Part shown: piece after piece, positions 19,301 through 30,184 of the stretch
How the letters are laid out: the number at the start of each line of letters is the position of its first letter
Numbering within the stretch: position 1 is the stretch's first letter
NCBI GenBank assembly: GCA_037157565.1
Contig: JAZHRO010000050.1
Location: forward strand, 41,398,501 to 41,462,500
Direction of reading: 5' to 3'
Source of the DNA: Thalassia testudinum
Taxonomy: Eukaryota; Streptophyta; Magnoliopsida; Alismatales; Hydrocharitaceae
Length of the DNA: 64,000 bases
Notes under the pieces: generated by a model
The model's input: the letters and a program-made list of their open reading frames with translations, nothing else
The model's database searches: none
Told to the model about the DNA's origin: nothing
Made by a program: the position numbers and the translations under genes

Positions 19301-21216
19301 ATATGGGCTAATCGCTCCTCTTCTCAAAACCCTAATTCCTCCACTACTCTCCTATTAGTTAAGCTAGCTTAGCTAGATTAGCTAAGCCCAAAACCAGCTC
19401 CACCTCCATGGCCATCCACCAACTACCAAAACCCTAACCTAACCCACCCAAATTTTACTCGAAGTCCACCACCTAAACTAACCACCTACCTCCACCTAAA
19501 GTTGGCACCACCACCACCACACCTCTTCACACCACCACCTCCAAAAACCACCATAAAAGGTGGCACCAACTTTCCCTCCAAAACCCCTACTTATCACAAC
19601 CATCTATCTCCCTTAGAACCCACCTCAACCATCCACCTAACCCCTTCTAGAAGCTCCCCCTTTGGTGCCAACTCTAACAAGCCCTTCCACCACCTTAACT
19701 ACCCTTAACCACACCTAAGTTGTCGCCAAAAACATCTATCCACACCCCTTCAAATTGGCACCAACTCTACCTCCAATCACCACCATCCAAACACCACCAA
19801 AACCCATCTCCTCCATCAATATGTTGGTGCCAAAAACAAACCCTTTAACCAAACCTAAATTGGCACCAACTCAACCTAAACCCACCATCCTACACCTTCA
19901 TGTGGCGCCAGCTAGCCTACACCCTCCACCATATAACCACCACCTAAAGATCTAATCCTAACCCTCTATCCATCTCGATGCCAAACCATAACCCTTAACC
20001 TATATAGAGTTGGTGCCAACTATATTAAGCCAACCTTAACCACCACTGAACACACCCCTACATATGGCGCCAACCTATCCTAACCCTCCAAACATTAACC
20101 ACCCTCCTAAGCATCCATCCTAACCCTACAAAACACCTTACGACCCCTTAACCCTAGTCTCCATCTAGGGTTGGTACCAACTCTTAAGAAGACCCTTCAT
20201 GTTGGCACCATTAACCCTAGCCCTAGGATCCCATAACCACCCTCTATAAGCCATCTTAGCCATCCATCTCTTAACCATACCTACACCCCTACCCATCCTA
20301 TAAATAGACCACTAACTACCCACTTCAAATCATCTTTTGGCATCATAATTTCCACCATTACTCCACCTTATAGTAGGCCAATAGAAGAAGGAGAAGAGGA
20401 AGATTAAGGGGACACTCTATCCCCATGGTGCCTTCCCCACTTCCCTTCTCTCTTGTGCCCCTACTAGCCAGAGGAGCAGCCAAGCAAGGAAGGCCTTAGG
20501 AGGAGGTCTTGAGGGTGGTACATGCCACCCTAGGAGGAGATTGTGGGTGGAGATCATCTACCATTGGAGGAGAAATGGCATGCCCCCCCCTAGGGCTTGC
20601 CTTGGAAGACATCACCTTGGAGGAGCTTTTCAAGGAAGGAGTTGGAGAGACCCTTTTCAAGCCTAGGAGCAACTAAGCTTGGAGCAAGAACTCTCTTCTC
20701 TTCACCATCATCACTAGCAGGATCTTTGTTTTACTTCTTTTTATCATTCATTTTTTTGTAGAAGCATCCTCTACAAGCATTCTTATAAAACAAATTTTCT
20801 CCATTTATAAAGTTTCCTTCTTTCTATTTTTATTGCTTCTTTATTAATTGTTGTCTCTAGCACTTTTCACTCCCTCTCTCTAATTATCCTTGGCCTCCAT
20901 GTACCTAGGGTGAGCTTAGAGAGAGGCCATTTTTCTCACTTAGATAGTAGCTTTAGCAATTAAGTGTGTTTGTTTTCTCGCTTTCAATTGCGTATTTTCC
21001 TGTTACTTCAAAATTACAAAAAAAATCTTATATCAAAAATCGAAAAAGAAAGTTGATTTCCTATTTACTAAGCAAGATTATTAAAAGTGCAAAATTGCCT
21101 CCTTAGATGACCCTAGAGACCTTACTATCTAGGTTTTATAAATTTTAAAAGCGACTGTGAAATAGTGTGTTACGATTTAAAAACTCGCTTTTTACAAATC
21201 ATGTTTTTTCTTCACA
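19301..21216 (+). repeat. Element J: LTR-like sequence, plus orientation, borders uncertain
   Basis: No coding content. A plus-strand TATA box (CCTATAAATAGACC) lies at 20299-20312, with a CCACC-rich upstream region like the D U3 and a downstream stretch resembling the end of other LTRs in the stack (tgcctccttagatgaccctag near 21098). It ends near ttcaca at 21216, exactly where the 5' LTR of F becomes recognisable. It could be a solo LTR inserted in the F LTR or a recombinant 5' LTR of F itself. The long Pro/Thr frames near 19502-19955 follow from the CCACC repeats and are not called. Confidence 0.45.
19502..20211 (+). promoter_or_regulatory. TTGGYRCCAA palindrome array upstream of J TATA
   Basis: About thirteen copies of a palindrome near TTGGCACCAA / TTGGTGCCAA / TGGCGCCA, for example at 19502, 19560, 19662, 19754, 19823, 19860, 19903, 20010, 20065, 20171 and 20202. 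Several neighbours are 31-37 bp apart, but spacing is less regular than in K, D and T. The array ends about 90 bp before the TATA box. Confidence 0.65.
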
Positions 21217-21660
21217 TCGTCTCTTGTGCCTTGAGACATTGTGGACATATTCAAGTATCATGCTACTTGGCTACTCTAGATATTTGGCTAATTGGTTTGA
21301 GACACTGTTGGAAAATTTGATTTGGCTTGAAACATGGGATATGTGCTTAATCAATGGTGATTTAAATCACCATTTTTAGAGTTTTTTCTATTCTTTTTTT
21401 CCCATTATTTTTTGAGATACCATTGCTATCATTAAATATATTTTTGAGTATATTTTTATTCATTGAATATCTTTCTTATCCATAATCATTGTGTTCATTA
21501 TCTGTAATTGCGATTTGTGTGTGAATTCCGTATTTGCTCCCTGTGAACGACCTTGGACTCATTTCTACTTACGAGTACTTATAAATTTTAAATGCTGTGT
21601 CAATTTTCGTCACTATACTACGACATATCATTTCTTAAACACGACGATTTTCGAGTAAGA
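21217..21660 (+). repeat. F 5' LTR remnant (end of U5)
   Basis: Matches 50200-50645 of the F 3' LTR (shared words tctcttgtgccttgagacat and ttggctactctagatattt) and ends cgagtaaga against cgaataaca in the other copy, so the terminal CA has mutated to GA. The first 2.1 kb of the LTR is missing or replaced by J. Confidence 0.8.
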
Positions 21661-21663
21661 TTT

Positions 21664-21687
21664 TGGCACCATTGTGGGGGAGCAATG
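21664..21687 (+). other. F primer binding site, tRNA-Asp type, decayed
   Basis: 21664-21680 reads TGGCACCATTGTGGGGG, with four mismatches to the tRNA-Asp complement, three of them C/G to T/A changes. CATTG (21670-21674) still pairs with CAATG (21683-21687), keeping the PBS stem-loop although both arms differ from B. Confidence 0.75.
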
Positions 21688-22759
21688 CGCAATTCACCAC
21701 TAGTCTTATCACTTTTTTTTGACTAAGTTGATTACTAACTTGCCCTATCTGCTTCACTGTGTTTTGCAAGGTATATCATGAGAAGATCTTTCGTGCAATC
21801 AACCTCTCTAGGGGCAGGTAAAACTCTCTTCTTCCCTCCTAATCCTGGGATGAGAAAAGCAAACAAAATCACTTAGGATCCACTTGCCTTTTTTTCCTAG
21901 TAAATATCATTTAAAGGCAAAAGTTTCCTGATTTGCGAGATTTATTGATATCTGATTGAAGTTAAGATGATTTCATTAGAGATTCCCTATCCTGATCTCC
22001 TATACCTATTAGGGATTTGTGATAAATTTTTAAACAGCTTGGAGTACTCACCTTTCTTGTTTGAGTCCAAGGTGTTACATTTGAAATCAAATTGAACTTG
22101 AAATAGAGCCATTTAGGGTTTCCACATTAGGGTTTTCAAGTGTTAGTACACATTTGCTAGCAATTAAGGAAATTGATCTGCCCACATTTGTGTGCCACCC
22201 AACCCTTGTCTGAAATGATCTATTCAAGTAAACCCTAAAATCAAGGCTCTAATGTCACTTGAACTCTAAAAATGGGACCTAATATCCTGAGAATCAATTC
22301 AAGGTGATTTGGGTCTTGACCGAAACTTCATCCTCAACCTTAAGATAGGTCAGGTAAACTTGGTTCATCCTATGGACCAACCAACCTCCAAATTAAGTCA
22401 CAAATTGAAGAAACTTCTAACTCAAGTGAAATTCAAGGCACACATTAGGGCAAAACTTGGTAGACTTAGGTCTCAATTCATACATTCCGGTCTACTTGGA
22501 ATCTCAGTGACAAGGATGGGTGAGGGAAACCCTATAACCTGTGGGGACGCTCTATCGTGTAGGGGTCTTTATGGGACTCTCCCTTCCTGGCTACCGAAGT
22601 AATTCTAAGGTGTATGGATTTCTGATCCAGAGGTACCATTCACCTCAACAACTTTAGTCATCCAAGATTTTTTTTAGGTGCCTTGATTGGGTCCAATGCA
22701 CATCCAGTCCCTCATCTATTCTATAGTGCACATACACAGGAGAGGTCTCTAGGTTTGAT
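21688..22759 (+). other. F leader region
   Basis: About 1.07 kb without a convincing gene. The open frame at 22309-22602 lies in the block shared with the B leader (15270-15620) but is not conserved as protein. The block is cut at 22759 by element D. Confidence 0.6.
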
Positions 22760-23193
22760 TGATTGCGCAGCAATCATAGGTCTTAATTGACCTAGATTAA
22801 GTTAGAAATAAGCATAAGTTAGGGAAATTTATGCACGCATAAGCATTATCTGCTCTTTCCTGCTTTACTTTAGCTATGCATAAAATGATGTTATAATGTG
22901 CTAATTAAGTGCATTATGTCGATTGCAGGAATAAGCTGATCGGGAGTTGGATCAGGAATAACGGGAGTTGCAGCAGAGCTGGAGTAGAAGGCTTAGATTA
23001 GATGTAGGACTAATAATGTAAGGGAGTTAAATGTTTGCTATGCTATTAAGTAGGAATAAAGTAGTAAAATGTGAAGAGCTTAGGTCCATCCTAGCCCTAG
23101 GGTAGCCTAGAGACTTCCCCAAGCCTTAGCCACCCTTAGATTAGGTCACAACACCCTAGGAAGCCCTAAAACCCTAGTTCCAACCATTATCTG

Positions 23194-23422
23194 GATGTCT
23201 AGATAAGTTATAGGACATCCATGACCCTTAGCCATCTCCCACACACCTCAAACCCACCTCTGCAGTGTTATTGGACATCCAGACACTTTGTCAGACATCC
23301 AATTTCTGCAGAATACCCAAAACAGAACCCAAAATCCCTCCTGACGCTGATTGGACGTCCAGACAACAAGTTTGGACTTCTGATTTTTAAGTGTAAGACG
23401 TCTGACACTATTATTAGACGTC
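23194..23422 (+). promoter_or_regulatory. Paired GACGTC-type array in D 5' LTR U3
   Basis: Eight hexamers of the type GACGTC/GATGTC/GACATC/GACTTC in four doublets: 23194/23214, 23274/23294, 23354/23375 and 23397/23417. Members of a doublet are 20-21 bp apart; the first three doublets repeat every 80 bp. Local contexts (TTGGACGTCCAGA, AGACGTCTGATA) are palindromic over 8 bp. GACGTC is the C-box bound by plant bZIP factors; actual binding is not shown. The array lies about 660 bp upstream of the TATA box. Confidence 0.8.
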
Positions 23423-24036
23423 TGATACTGCTCTCCAATTCCTATTTTGAGATTTAAACCTTGATCTTGGATCTCTAGGTCCCTAAACCCAATTCCAACC
23501 CCATAGGAACCTAAATTAAGGTGCCCTAACCCTAGTACATCACCTCTAGACCTCTCTAAGGACCTAATTAGGTCCTCACTAAACCTAATTGACTTTGATA
23601 TTAGTCAATTCCATCAGCACACACTGTCCAATTGGACTCAGTGAGAGTCCAATTGACCTAGACCTAAATTAATTGAGTTGTTTTACTCTGAATTAAGTTT
23701 CCACACACCCAATTAAACTTGTATTAAGTTTAATTGCACTTTACCTTAGCGAATTAGGGTTTATAGCCCTAATTGGAGACATACCTTGACCTAAACCCAC
23801 TAGAACCTAACCTAATCAACTTAGCCACCTAAGTTTCAACCCACACACACCCACACACACCATCCACTTGAAAATACCTAGCCTAGAGTTCTCTAGAACT
23901 CTCTACCATGTGTGGCTGCCTTAGTTGCCAAAATTAGCAACCAAGAGCCATTCAATTTTTAGATCCACATTTGGTGGATTTGAAAGCCACCATCCATATT
24001 CTCTCGCTCACACTCCCACATGCTCCCACCATAGTC

Positions 24037-24099
24037 CTCTCTAGAGAATTCCATAATTCTCTAGAGAGCTACCCTTAGGTCTATAAAAAGACCTAAGGG
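24037..24099 (+). promoter_or_regulatory. D core promoter: two perfect hairpins, TATA box in one loop
   Basis: 24037-24068 is a perfect 14-bp inverted repeat (CTCTCTAGAGAATT, 4-nt loop). Three bases on, 24072-24099 is a perfect 10-bp inverted repeat (CCCTTAGGTC / GACCTAAGGG) whose 8-nt centre is TATAAAAA. The second structure is intact in the right LTR (31543-31570); the first is partly mutated there. Further inverted repeats lie upstream (gttgc near 23927, atccac/gtggat near 23962). Confidence 0.8.
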
Positions 24100-24904
24100 G
24101 TGGCCATGTGCACCCATTCCAATCCCTTGGCTTCATTGGCACCACTCACCTCATTAGCTTCATACACGCGCACCTTCACTTAGGTTAGCTACTCCACCTC
24201 CACGAGCTCACCACCATCATGGAGTACATCATGCCAGGATGCTGGATCGCTCCTCCCTCTCTCCAAGGGTCGGCCTAAGCTACATTGGTCGCCCCTCATT
24301 CTCCTCCCGACCACTCCAAGGCCATTGGGGACCACCCCTGAATGCCCTCTATTCTTCTATATTTAATTCATGCACTTCATAATTTTATTGCTTTTATTAC
24401 TTTTTAATAGCTTAGTCTTACTTCTCCCCCAATGATGCATGCAAAATCCCCCTATAGATTCTTGTATGCAATCGTTTTCTGGTAGCTAGATTTTCAATTT
24501 TAAGGATTCATGTACAAGCTTTCTTCTACCTTCTATGTTGCAAACACTCTCTTGAGTGAATAGAAGATATATTTTTATGTATATGTATATGAGTTGGGAA
24601 TCACCATGAGCTTATTGCAATATCTTTTTGAGTGATTAATGTTGCCTATTTTTAATTCCTAATATACTTGCAACTAAGCATGTCGTACTTCAATGCGTAA
24701 TAATCATAAACCGGCGTGTGATTTTAAACGAAGTAGAGTGGTAAAAAGATCGATTTCAAAAGTAAATCAAATGCCTCCCAGAGATGAATGACCGGGACTC
24801 AAGTGTCGTAATCTTTACAAACTTAATTTTTGACAAACGTTTTTGCCCAACTATACTACGATTTCCGACGACTTTCAAAATGCGTGAAAATGCTCCCCGT
24901 CAAA

Positions 24905-24928
24905 TGGCACTGTTGCCAGGGAGGCAAC
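24905..24928 (+). other. D primer binding site with overlapping stem
   Basis: 24905-24921 reads TGGCACTGTTGCCAGGG, with three mismatches to the tRNA-Asp complement, all C/G to T/A. GTTGCC (24912-24917) pairs perfectly with GGCAAC (24923-24928). Confidence 0.85.
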
Positions 24929-26584
24929 GTCATTTTTCTTGATTTCGATCTTTTAATCTATCACTGACGAATCTTCCTCTAGTTTTTTTATGTGCAGGAA
25001 AAACGGAAGGAAAACGAGATCTGCGCACACATCGAGCGCAACAAAGAAAAATCAGGTGCACATCATCTCTCTGTAGATTAGGTTTCTTTTTTCTGAACCC
25101 TAGGAGTATATTTACTTTCTACAATTTCCTTTAAGAAATTCTTTGAAAAAAGAAATAGAGAATTTTCTTATTTTTGTCAAAAAAAAATCAAAATCAAAAA
25201 AATTTTGAAAAAAATCTAGATTAGGTTTCCTTTCGAATCTAGGCTAGTTTGAAAAGAAAAAGATATTTTCTTTGAATCTTTTGAAAAATTCTTTGTGAAA
25301 AAAAAAATGTGCAAAAGTTTTGAGAAAAAAGAATTTTTGGTGGAAAGCTTAGATTTCAAATTCAAACCTCTTTAAAAAGCTTTTCCACCATCTCCCAATT
25401 TTCGGTCAGATTTCAAGCTTGACTTAAAAATTCGATTGTCGAAAAATAGTGAGCGAAAAATTCTAAAATTTATGCTAAACCTTCATTTTCAAACCATCTT
25501 TCAAACGCCACTAGTACTTTGAAAAAATTCCAAGTAGACAAATTTTTAAAAATTTATGAAGTGAACGGGAGTCAGACTGACCCAGATTCAAAATTTTTCA
25601 AATTTCAAAAAGCGATTTCGAGCAATTCGCGAATCTGTTTTGACTAAAAATGGTGGGGTTTGAAAGCTGATCTCATTGGCTTTATTTTCCATATTTTTCC
25701 CAAATTTTTGAAGGTCATGTGATACTGTTTCAAAGCAAAAAATCAACTAGGGGTCAAAATTCCAAATCCGACCCCCTGATATTCAAAATTCCCTAAAAAT
25801 TCGGTTGAAAAAGTAAAAATTCCAAAAAGATAGTCTCCGAAAAACTAATTGAAAAAGGAACTCTACTTGCAAAATTTCAAATTAATTGGATTCCAATTAT
25901 CATCAGAGAACCAACTTTACTTTTGTGGTCTGCTGAAATAAAAAAAAATGCTAGAAGTGCCTGCAACTTAGGTTGAATCTTTAGGGTTACAACTAGAGAC
26001 CACACTCTGGGCTAGCCTAGACTTAATCAAGTCTAGTTAGCTGGTGAGCTTGGTCACCTTGTGGGCCACTCACCACAAACCCCACTGAAGAAAACGGGTT
26101 AAAAATTAATTTTAAAACACGAAATCAACCCGAGTTCATTGTCGTACTACTGGGTGATTTTAATCCCTCTTGCCGAACCTGGTGACTAAGTCTACGGGGT
26201 AGTGTCAAATGACCATGGCTCGGGGTCAACGGAACTGGAGGTGTAAGCCAAAGGAAGAACCTTCCCCTTAGTCCCCTCGTAACCAGACTGGCTGGGTTAG
26301 CTTGAGAGGTGGGAACCACTTTCAGTCGGTTGTACGATGAACTTATCTTCAGGAATTCAAATCTCTAACGAAAAATCTGGTCACCTGATATATAAGGACC
26401 ATTTGATTGACAGGACCTTAGCCTTGTCTTGCGTGGCTACACCAACCCAAGGGTTGGGCGGTGTATGCACGGAAGGAGGTCACTTCAACCTCACTTGGTT
26501 GGACCTTGGGAACCACTCCTAAGGAGGCGAGTCACCTCACCTAAACCATCTTCTCCCCCCATTTCTTCTATCTGCTGAGCCGCA
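24929..26584 (+). other. D leader region
   Basis: About 1.65 kb. The first kilobase is AT-rich with many aaaatttt-type runs and no frame; the second half (26000-26580) is of mixed composition with stops in all frames. It resembles the C leader in composition and in short shared words (ggattccaattat). Confidence 0.55.
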
Positions 26585-28240
26585 ATGGCTAACACTGGAT
26601 CTGGACCTAATCAGGATCCAGAAGAGCTGGACCCATGAGCTTATCTGAGAGCTTTGGTCACTAAATCAGCTCAACCTTGGGATCAGAACCAAAGGTGGCG
26701 AAGATGACTTTTCGCTTCACCTGGTCCTTCTCCTCGAGTTACCGAAATGGTCAACCCATATCCTAACCCTGGATATTTTGACCCATACCAATTGGTCCCT
26801 CAAAGGACCGCATCTTATAACCCAGGATATGGATTTCATACTCTTGCATCTCACCCATGGAATATGGGTAGACCTGATTCACCCCTGGAACCCCTGAAGA
26901 GCTACTGGTGCATATGCGGCCGCATTATAGAATATAGAGTGCTATAGCGAGCACTAAGGAAAAGGCCACATCCTATCTACACGAAATCTAGGCTATCATT
27001 GAGTCGAACCAAAGACAAAGCTGGATTCTGCATCAATAAGCTATGATGGAGCTTCTTCGGGAAACAACAGAGATAACAAGGCTAATGAGACAAAATCTGG
27101 AAACTCAAGAACTACTACTTTTGAGATATCAAGTGGAAAATAGCCTTGAAGACCTCAAGGAATCCGAAATGATTACGCCGGAAGGACACACAGAAGATTC
27201 TTGGCAGTAGATATTGGAAGATCACTCAGGGGAAAAAGAATCTAGCGTGGATATGAGACAGGAGCAAAAAGTATGCCGAATGGTTCATCTGAAATTGACG
27301 AGGAAAGGACTGATATCTCTAGGACTGAGCTGCAATCAGATTATCCTGAATCCTAGGAGACACCTCTCGGGTTTGATAACCCAATCGAGACAAAGGAAGT
27401 AGATCCAATTGAGGATATGGATCTTGAGGCAAGCATTACATGCAACACTATTGATCAGCCTAAGCCACTTCCCATTATAGGTGAACCTGTGCTAGAGCCA
27501 ACATCTTCTGATCTGCACTCTTCTTTCACCTACATCCCTAATTCGGATGTTAGAAATTCTGAGATGACACTTTCTATCCCTAATCCTGACATTCGAAAAC
27601 CAGAAGTAACTCTGGATAACTTGAACGAAGAAATAAATATGCTACCTGAGGCAGGAATTACTGAGGAGCCCAATGCATATGAGGGTGAAGCTTCGAGCAG
27701 AATGAGTTGGGGACGCACCTACCATCCTAGTCAATGGCTCGACCCCGAGCTTGAAGTGTCAGCCTCTGATAAATCAGAGATGAATACTGATGAGGATGAA
27801 GTAATTTCTGACGAGGATTTAAGTGACCTCCACACAGATTTTCTACTTTCACGAATACCCCCGTACGACCCAGAGCCTGGAGAGGGCATGATCTTTGATG
27901 TCAATTATCATTATGAGGATCCCTATGGCTCAGATTCTACTTCTGAGATACATTTTGATCTACTCCCTCAGCAACTTCCTGCTGAATTGTGGGACATGAT
28001 AAATCAGCTGAATCAACATCGTGATCCCCCTCTAATTATCCTCTATTTTCCATCACCCCTCCACACTTTCTTATAGATAGACTTTTTAGAGTAGGGGTGC
28101 ACAATCAGTTGGCTCGCATCTCCGGACCACTGATTCTGGGAGCATACGAGCATATCTTTCTCTTAATCTTAGTCGGCTCCTATGCTAGAAATGACACATC
28201 TGATTGAGTTTTCGCCCAGCTGGAGGCGCTAAACTCAGCA
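26585..28240 (+). pseudogene. D: decayed orphan ORF
   Basis: An ATG at 26585 opens a frame (MANTGSGPNQDP...) that stops after 17 codons; further stops and frameshifts follow. Parts in order: a Pro/Tyr-rich stretch (26747-26900) like that of A; a Leu/Glu-rich, probably coiled-coil stretch (about 27040-27180); an acidic Asp/Glu/Ser-rich stretch (27417-28000, NTDEDEVISDED); and a hydrophobic end (about 28095-28180, HNQLARISGPLILGA) aligned with the C-terminal block of the B ORF. It ends at the shared post-ORF motif (cccagctggaggcgctaaac, 28212-28231). No known domain. Confidence 0.55.
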
Positions 28241-30184
28241 CGTATAGATATCATTCACTCCACATTTCACCATCATCTATACATAACCATTTTTATACAT
28301 AGCATATTTTTCTTTTAGCATATTTCCCTTTTGTATAATGCATGTTAACAGGTTGGCCAGTGCTGAATATAATTTCAGGAGTAATTACAGGTGACTTCTA
28401 CCCACTCATCCTCTATCAGATTTATTTTCTTTTAAATTCATGCATGAGGACATGCAAGAACTTAGGCATGGGGGGGTAGATATAGCAGAAACTGAAAAAT
28501 TTTTTGCCAACACTTATGAAAACCTCGGAGCTGCATGCAAAACGTACTTCAAGACCTTAAATAAAAGAACAACCGACTCCACCTCCAATGCTTGCATTGG
28601 AGCTAGAAATCATTCGCAACAGCCACTTCCGACTCACCCGCCTACCTTTTGTTCTAAATTTAGGGTCAAGCTGACTGTAACCCGATATGGGAAATTCACG
28701 AAGTACAAATTATACGAGGTTAATTGTTCATAGCATATATACATATTGCATTCATGAATAAGATTATTTTATTAAGAGAATGCATTAGGGATTTTATCCT
28801 CTAGTTGATTCCTGTAATCTGGAATCCAGTACAACTTTTAACACACATGTAGAATTTGCAATGGATTCATGGTGAGGGCTGATAAACGTTTTCAGTCTGT
28901 CGTGAAGAAGCCGTGCTTCTTTTCCTGAACCCCTGGGCAGTGTTTTGGGAGTTAGGAAGATTTTCTTCCAAAAATCCACCAAATAGTGTGAGATGAGAGT
29001 AGAGTGTACTGGTGCTCTAAGATTAGTGCAAGTAATCTGGAATCCTAGATAATTAGGTGATGATACTCTGAGATTAGACATAGTTTTCGCTGTCGATTCC
29101 CACGTATACATTTTTATGCAAAATTTTGAGAGCCACCAAATAAGGCAAATACGTGGAGAGCGAGTTTTCATAAAACTAGGGCTAAGGTGGATGGTTACAA
29201 CCATTCTCTATGAAATCCTCAACTGAAGGAGGGTATTGATGTCAAGGTCAAAAATACACTGTCCTATCCGTCTTTCCCGGTGCTGTAAGTAGGCACTTCC
29301 ACCAAATAAGCCACCCAATGTCTCTTGAGTACCATGAATTCCTAATAATGCCTCCTCAATAAAGTTCATGGATCTATGTTAGTTGTGTTATGTTAAAAAA
29401 AAGGAAAAAGATGAAAAGAAAGAAAAACTGAAAAAATAAGAAAAAGAAGAAAAAGCAACGAAAAGAATGAATATTTAGTGTTTATTTCATCGAGGCATAC
29501 CACCAAATAAAATTGAGATCCACCAAATAAGGCCCAAACCTATTTTTCTTGTGTTTCTGACCACCCAAATATTGGCTGAGGAATTCTTAGTGTTAGGGTT
29601 ATGAGAACTAAATTAAAGTATTAATGCCTAGTGATACCACCAAATACTGATCATATGTGTGAATTTGGTGAGATAGTGAGCTCTAAGAAAAAGAAAAAGA
29701 GAGGATGAATACAAAGGAATCAAAGAGAGCATAGTTCTTCTCGTCTTTCTCTATGTTGAGTTGCTTAGTAATCCGAGAATCTAGATTCTGTAGTACTAGT
29801 CTCTATGTAGCACTAAGTGAAAGTGAGCCACCAAATATATAATCTTAACCCTCAAAGATTCTCTACCTAAGCCTAAAGTCGAGGTGGAATTCATAAAATA
29901 TCTTGAATACCCCGAGGGAAGAAGTCTGCCTATCCCACTAGAATTTTTACTAGGGGTCAAGTACAGGCTTTAGAGGTGAATCAGTTTTTCACTCGAATCC
30001 GTTGCAAAAGCTACATAGCTGTACTTTCACGATTGTCTGGATTTCTAGAGCATAGGATGAAAACAAAAGGGAGAAAAACCTCTACGCATACACTTGATAA
30101 AATAATCAATCCCTTAAGGACCTTTGCTGTAAATAATTTAGTCTTGCATTTGCTAGGGACTAGCAAGATTTAGGCATGGGGGTA
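28241..30184 (+). other. D 3' spacer with two polypurine-like tracts and CCACCAAATA repeats
   Basis: The internal motif (28445-28478) reads gaggacatgcaag then ttaggcatgggggggt; the terminal tract (30173-30184, gcatgggggta) abuts the 3' LTR. Between them, from about 29120 to 29840, are at least six copies of CCACCAAATA (29131, 29299, 29501, 29519, 29639 and 29828 approximately). A conserved hairpin (ttgctagggactagcaag) lies near 30150-30170. No gene; frames at 28440-28733 and 28794-29204 are incidental. Confidence 0.65.

Larger units (their letters stand above)
22760..24902 (+). repeat. D 5' LTR
   Basis: 2,143 bp. The terminus is itself an inverted repeat (TGATTGC gca GCAATCA). U3 contains the GACGTC doublet array (23194-23422) and a hairpin-rich core promoter. 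TATAAAAAG lies at 24082-24090. The right LTR is 45 bp longer; one difference is an extra block near 31045-31090. Divergence is visibly larger than in B, so D is older. Confidence 0.9.

Noticed and set aside
19502..19955. Pro/Thr-rich frames
   Set aside because: Translation of CCACC repeats in the J U3.
21167..21379. 70-codon frame, with a similar frame at 50182-50364
   Set aside because: Similarity comes from homologous U5 ends of F; it crosses the J/F junction and is noncoding LTR.
23160..23180. Telomere-like ccctaaaaccctag words in D and J
   Set aside because: Isolated words in AT-rich U3 without tandem TTTAGGG arrays.
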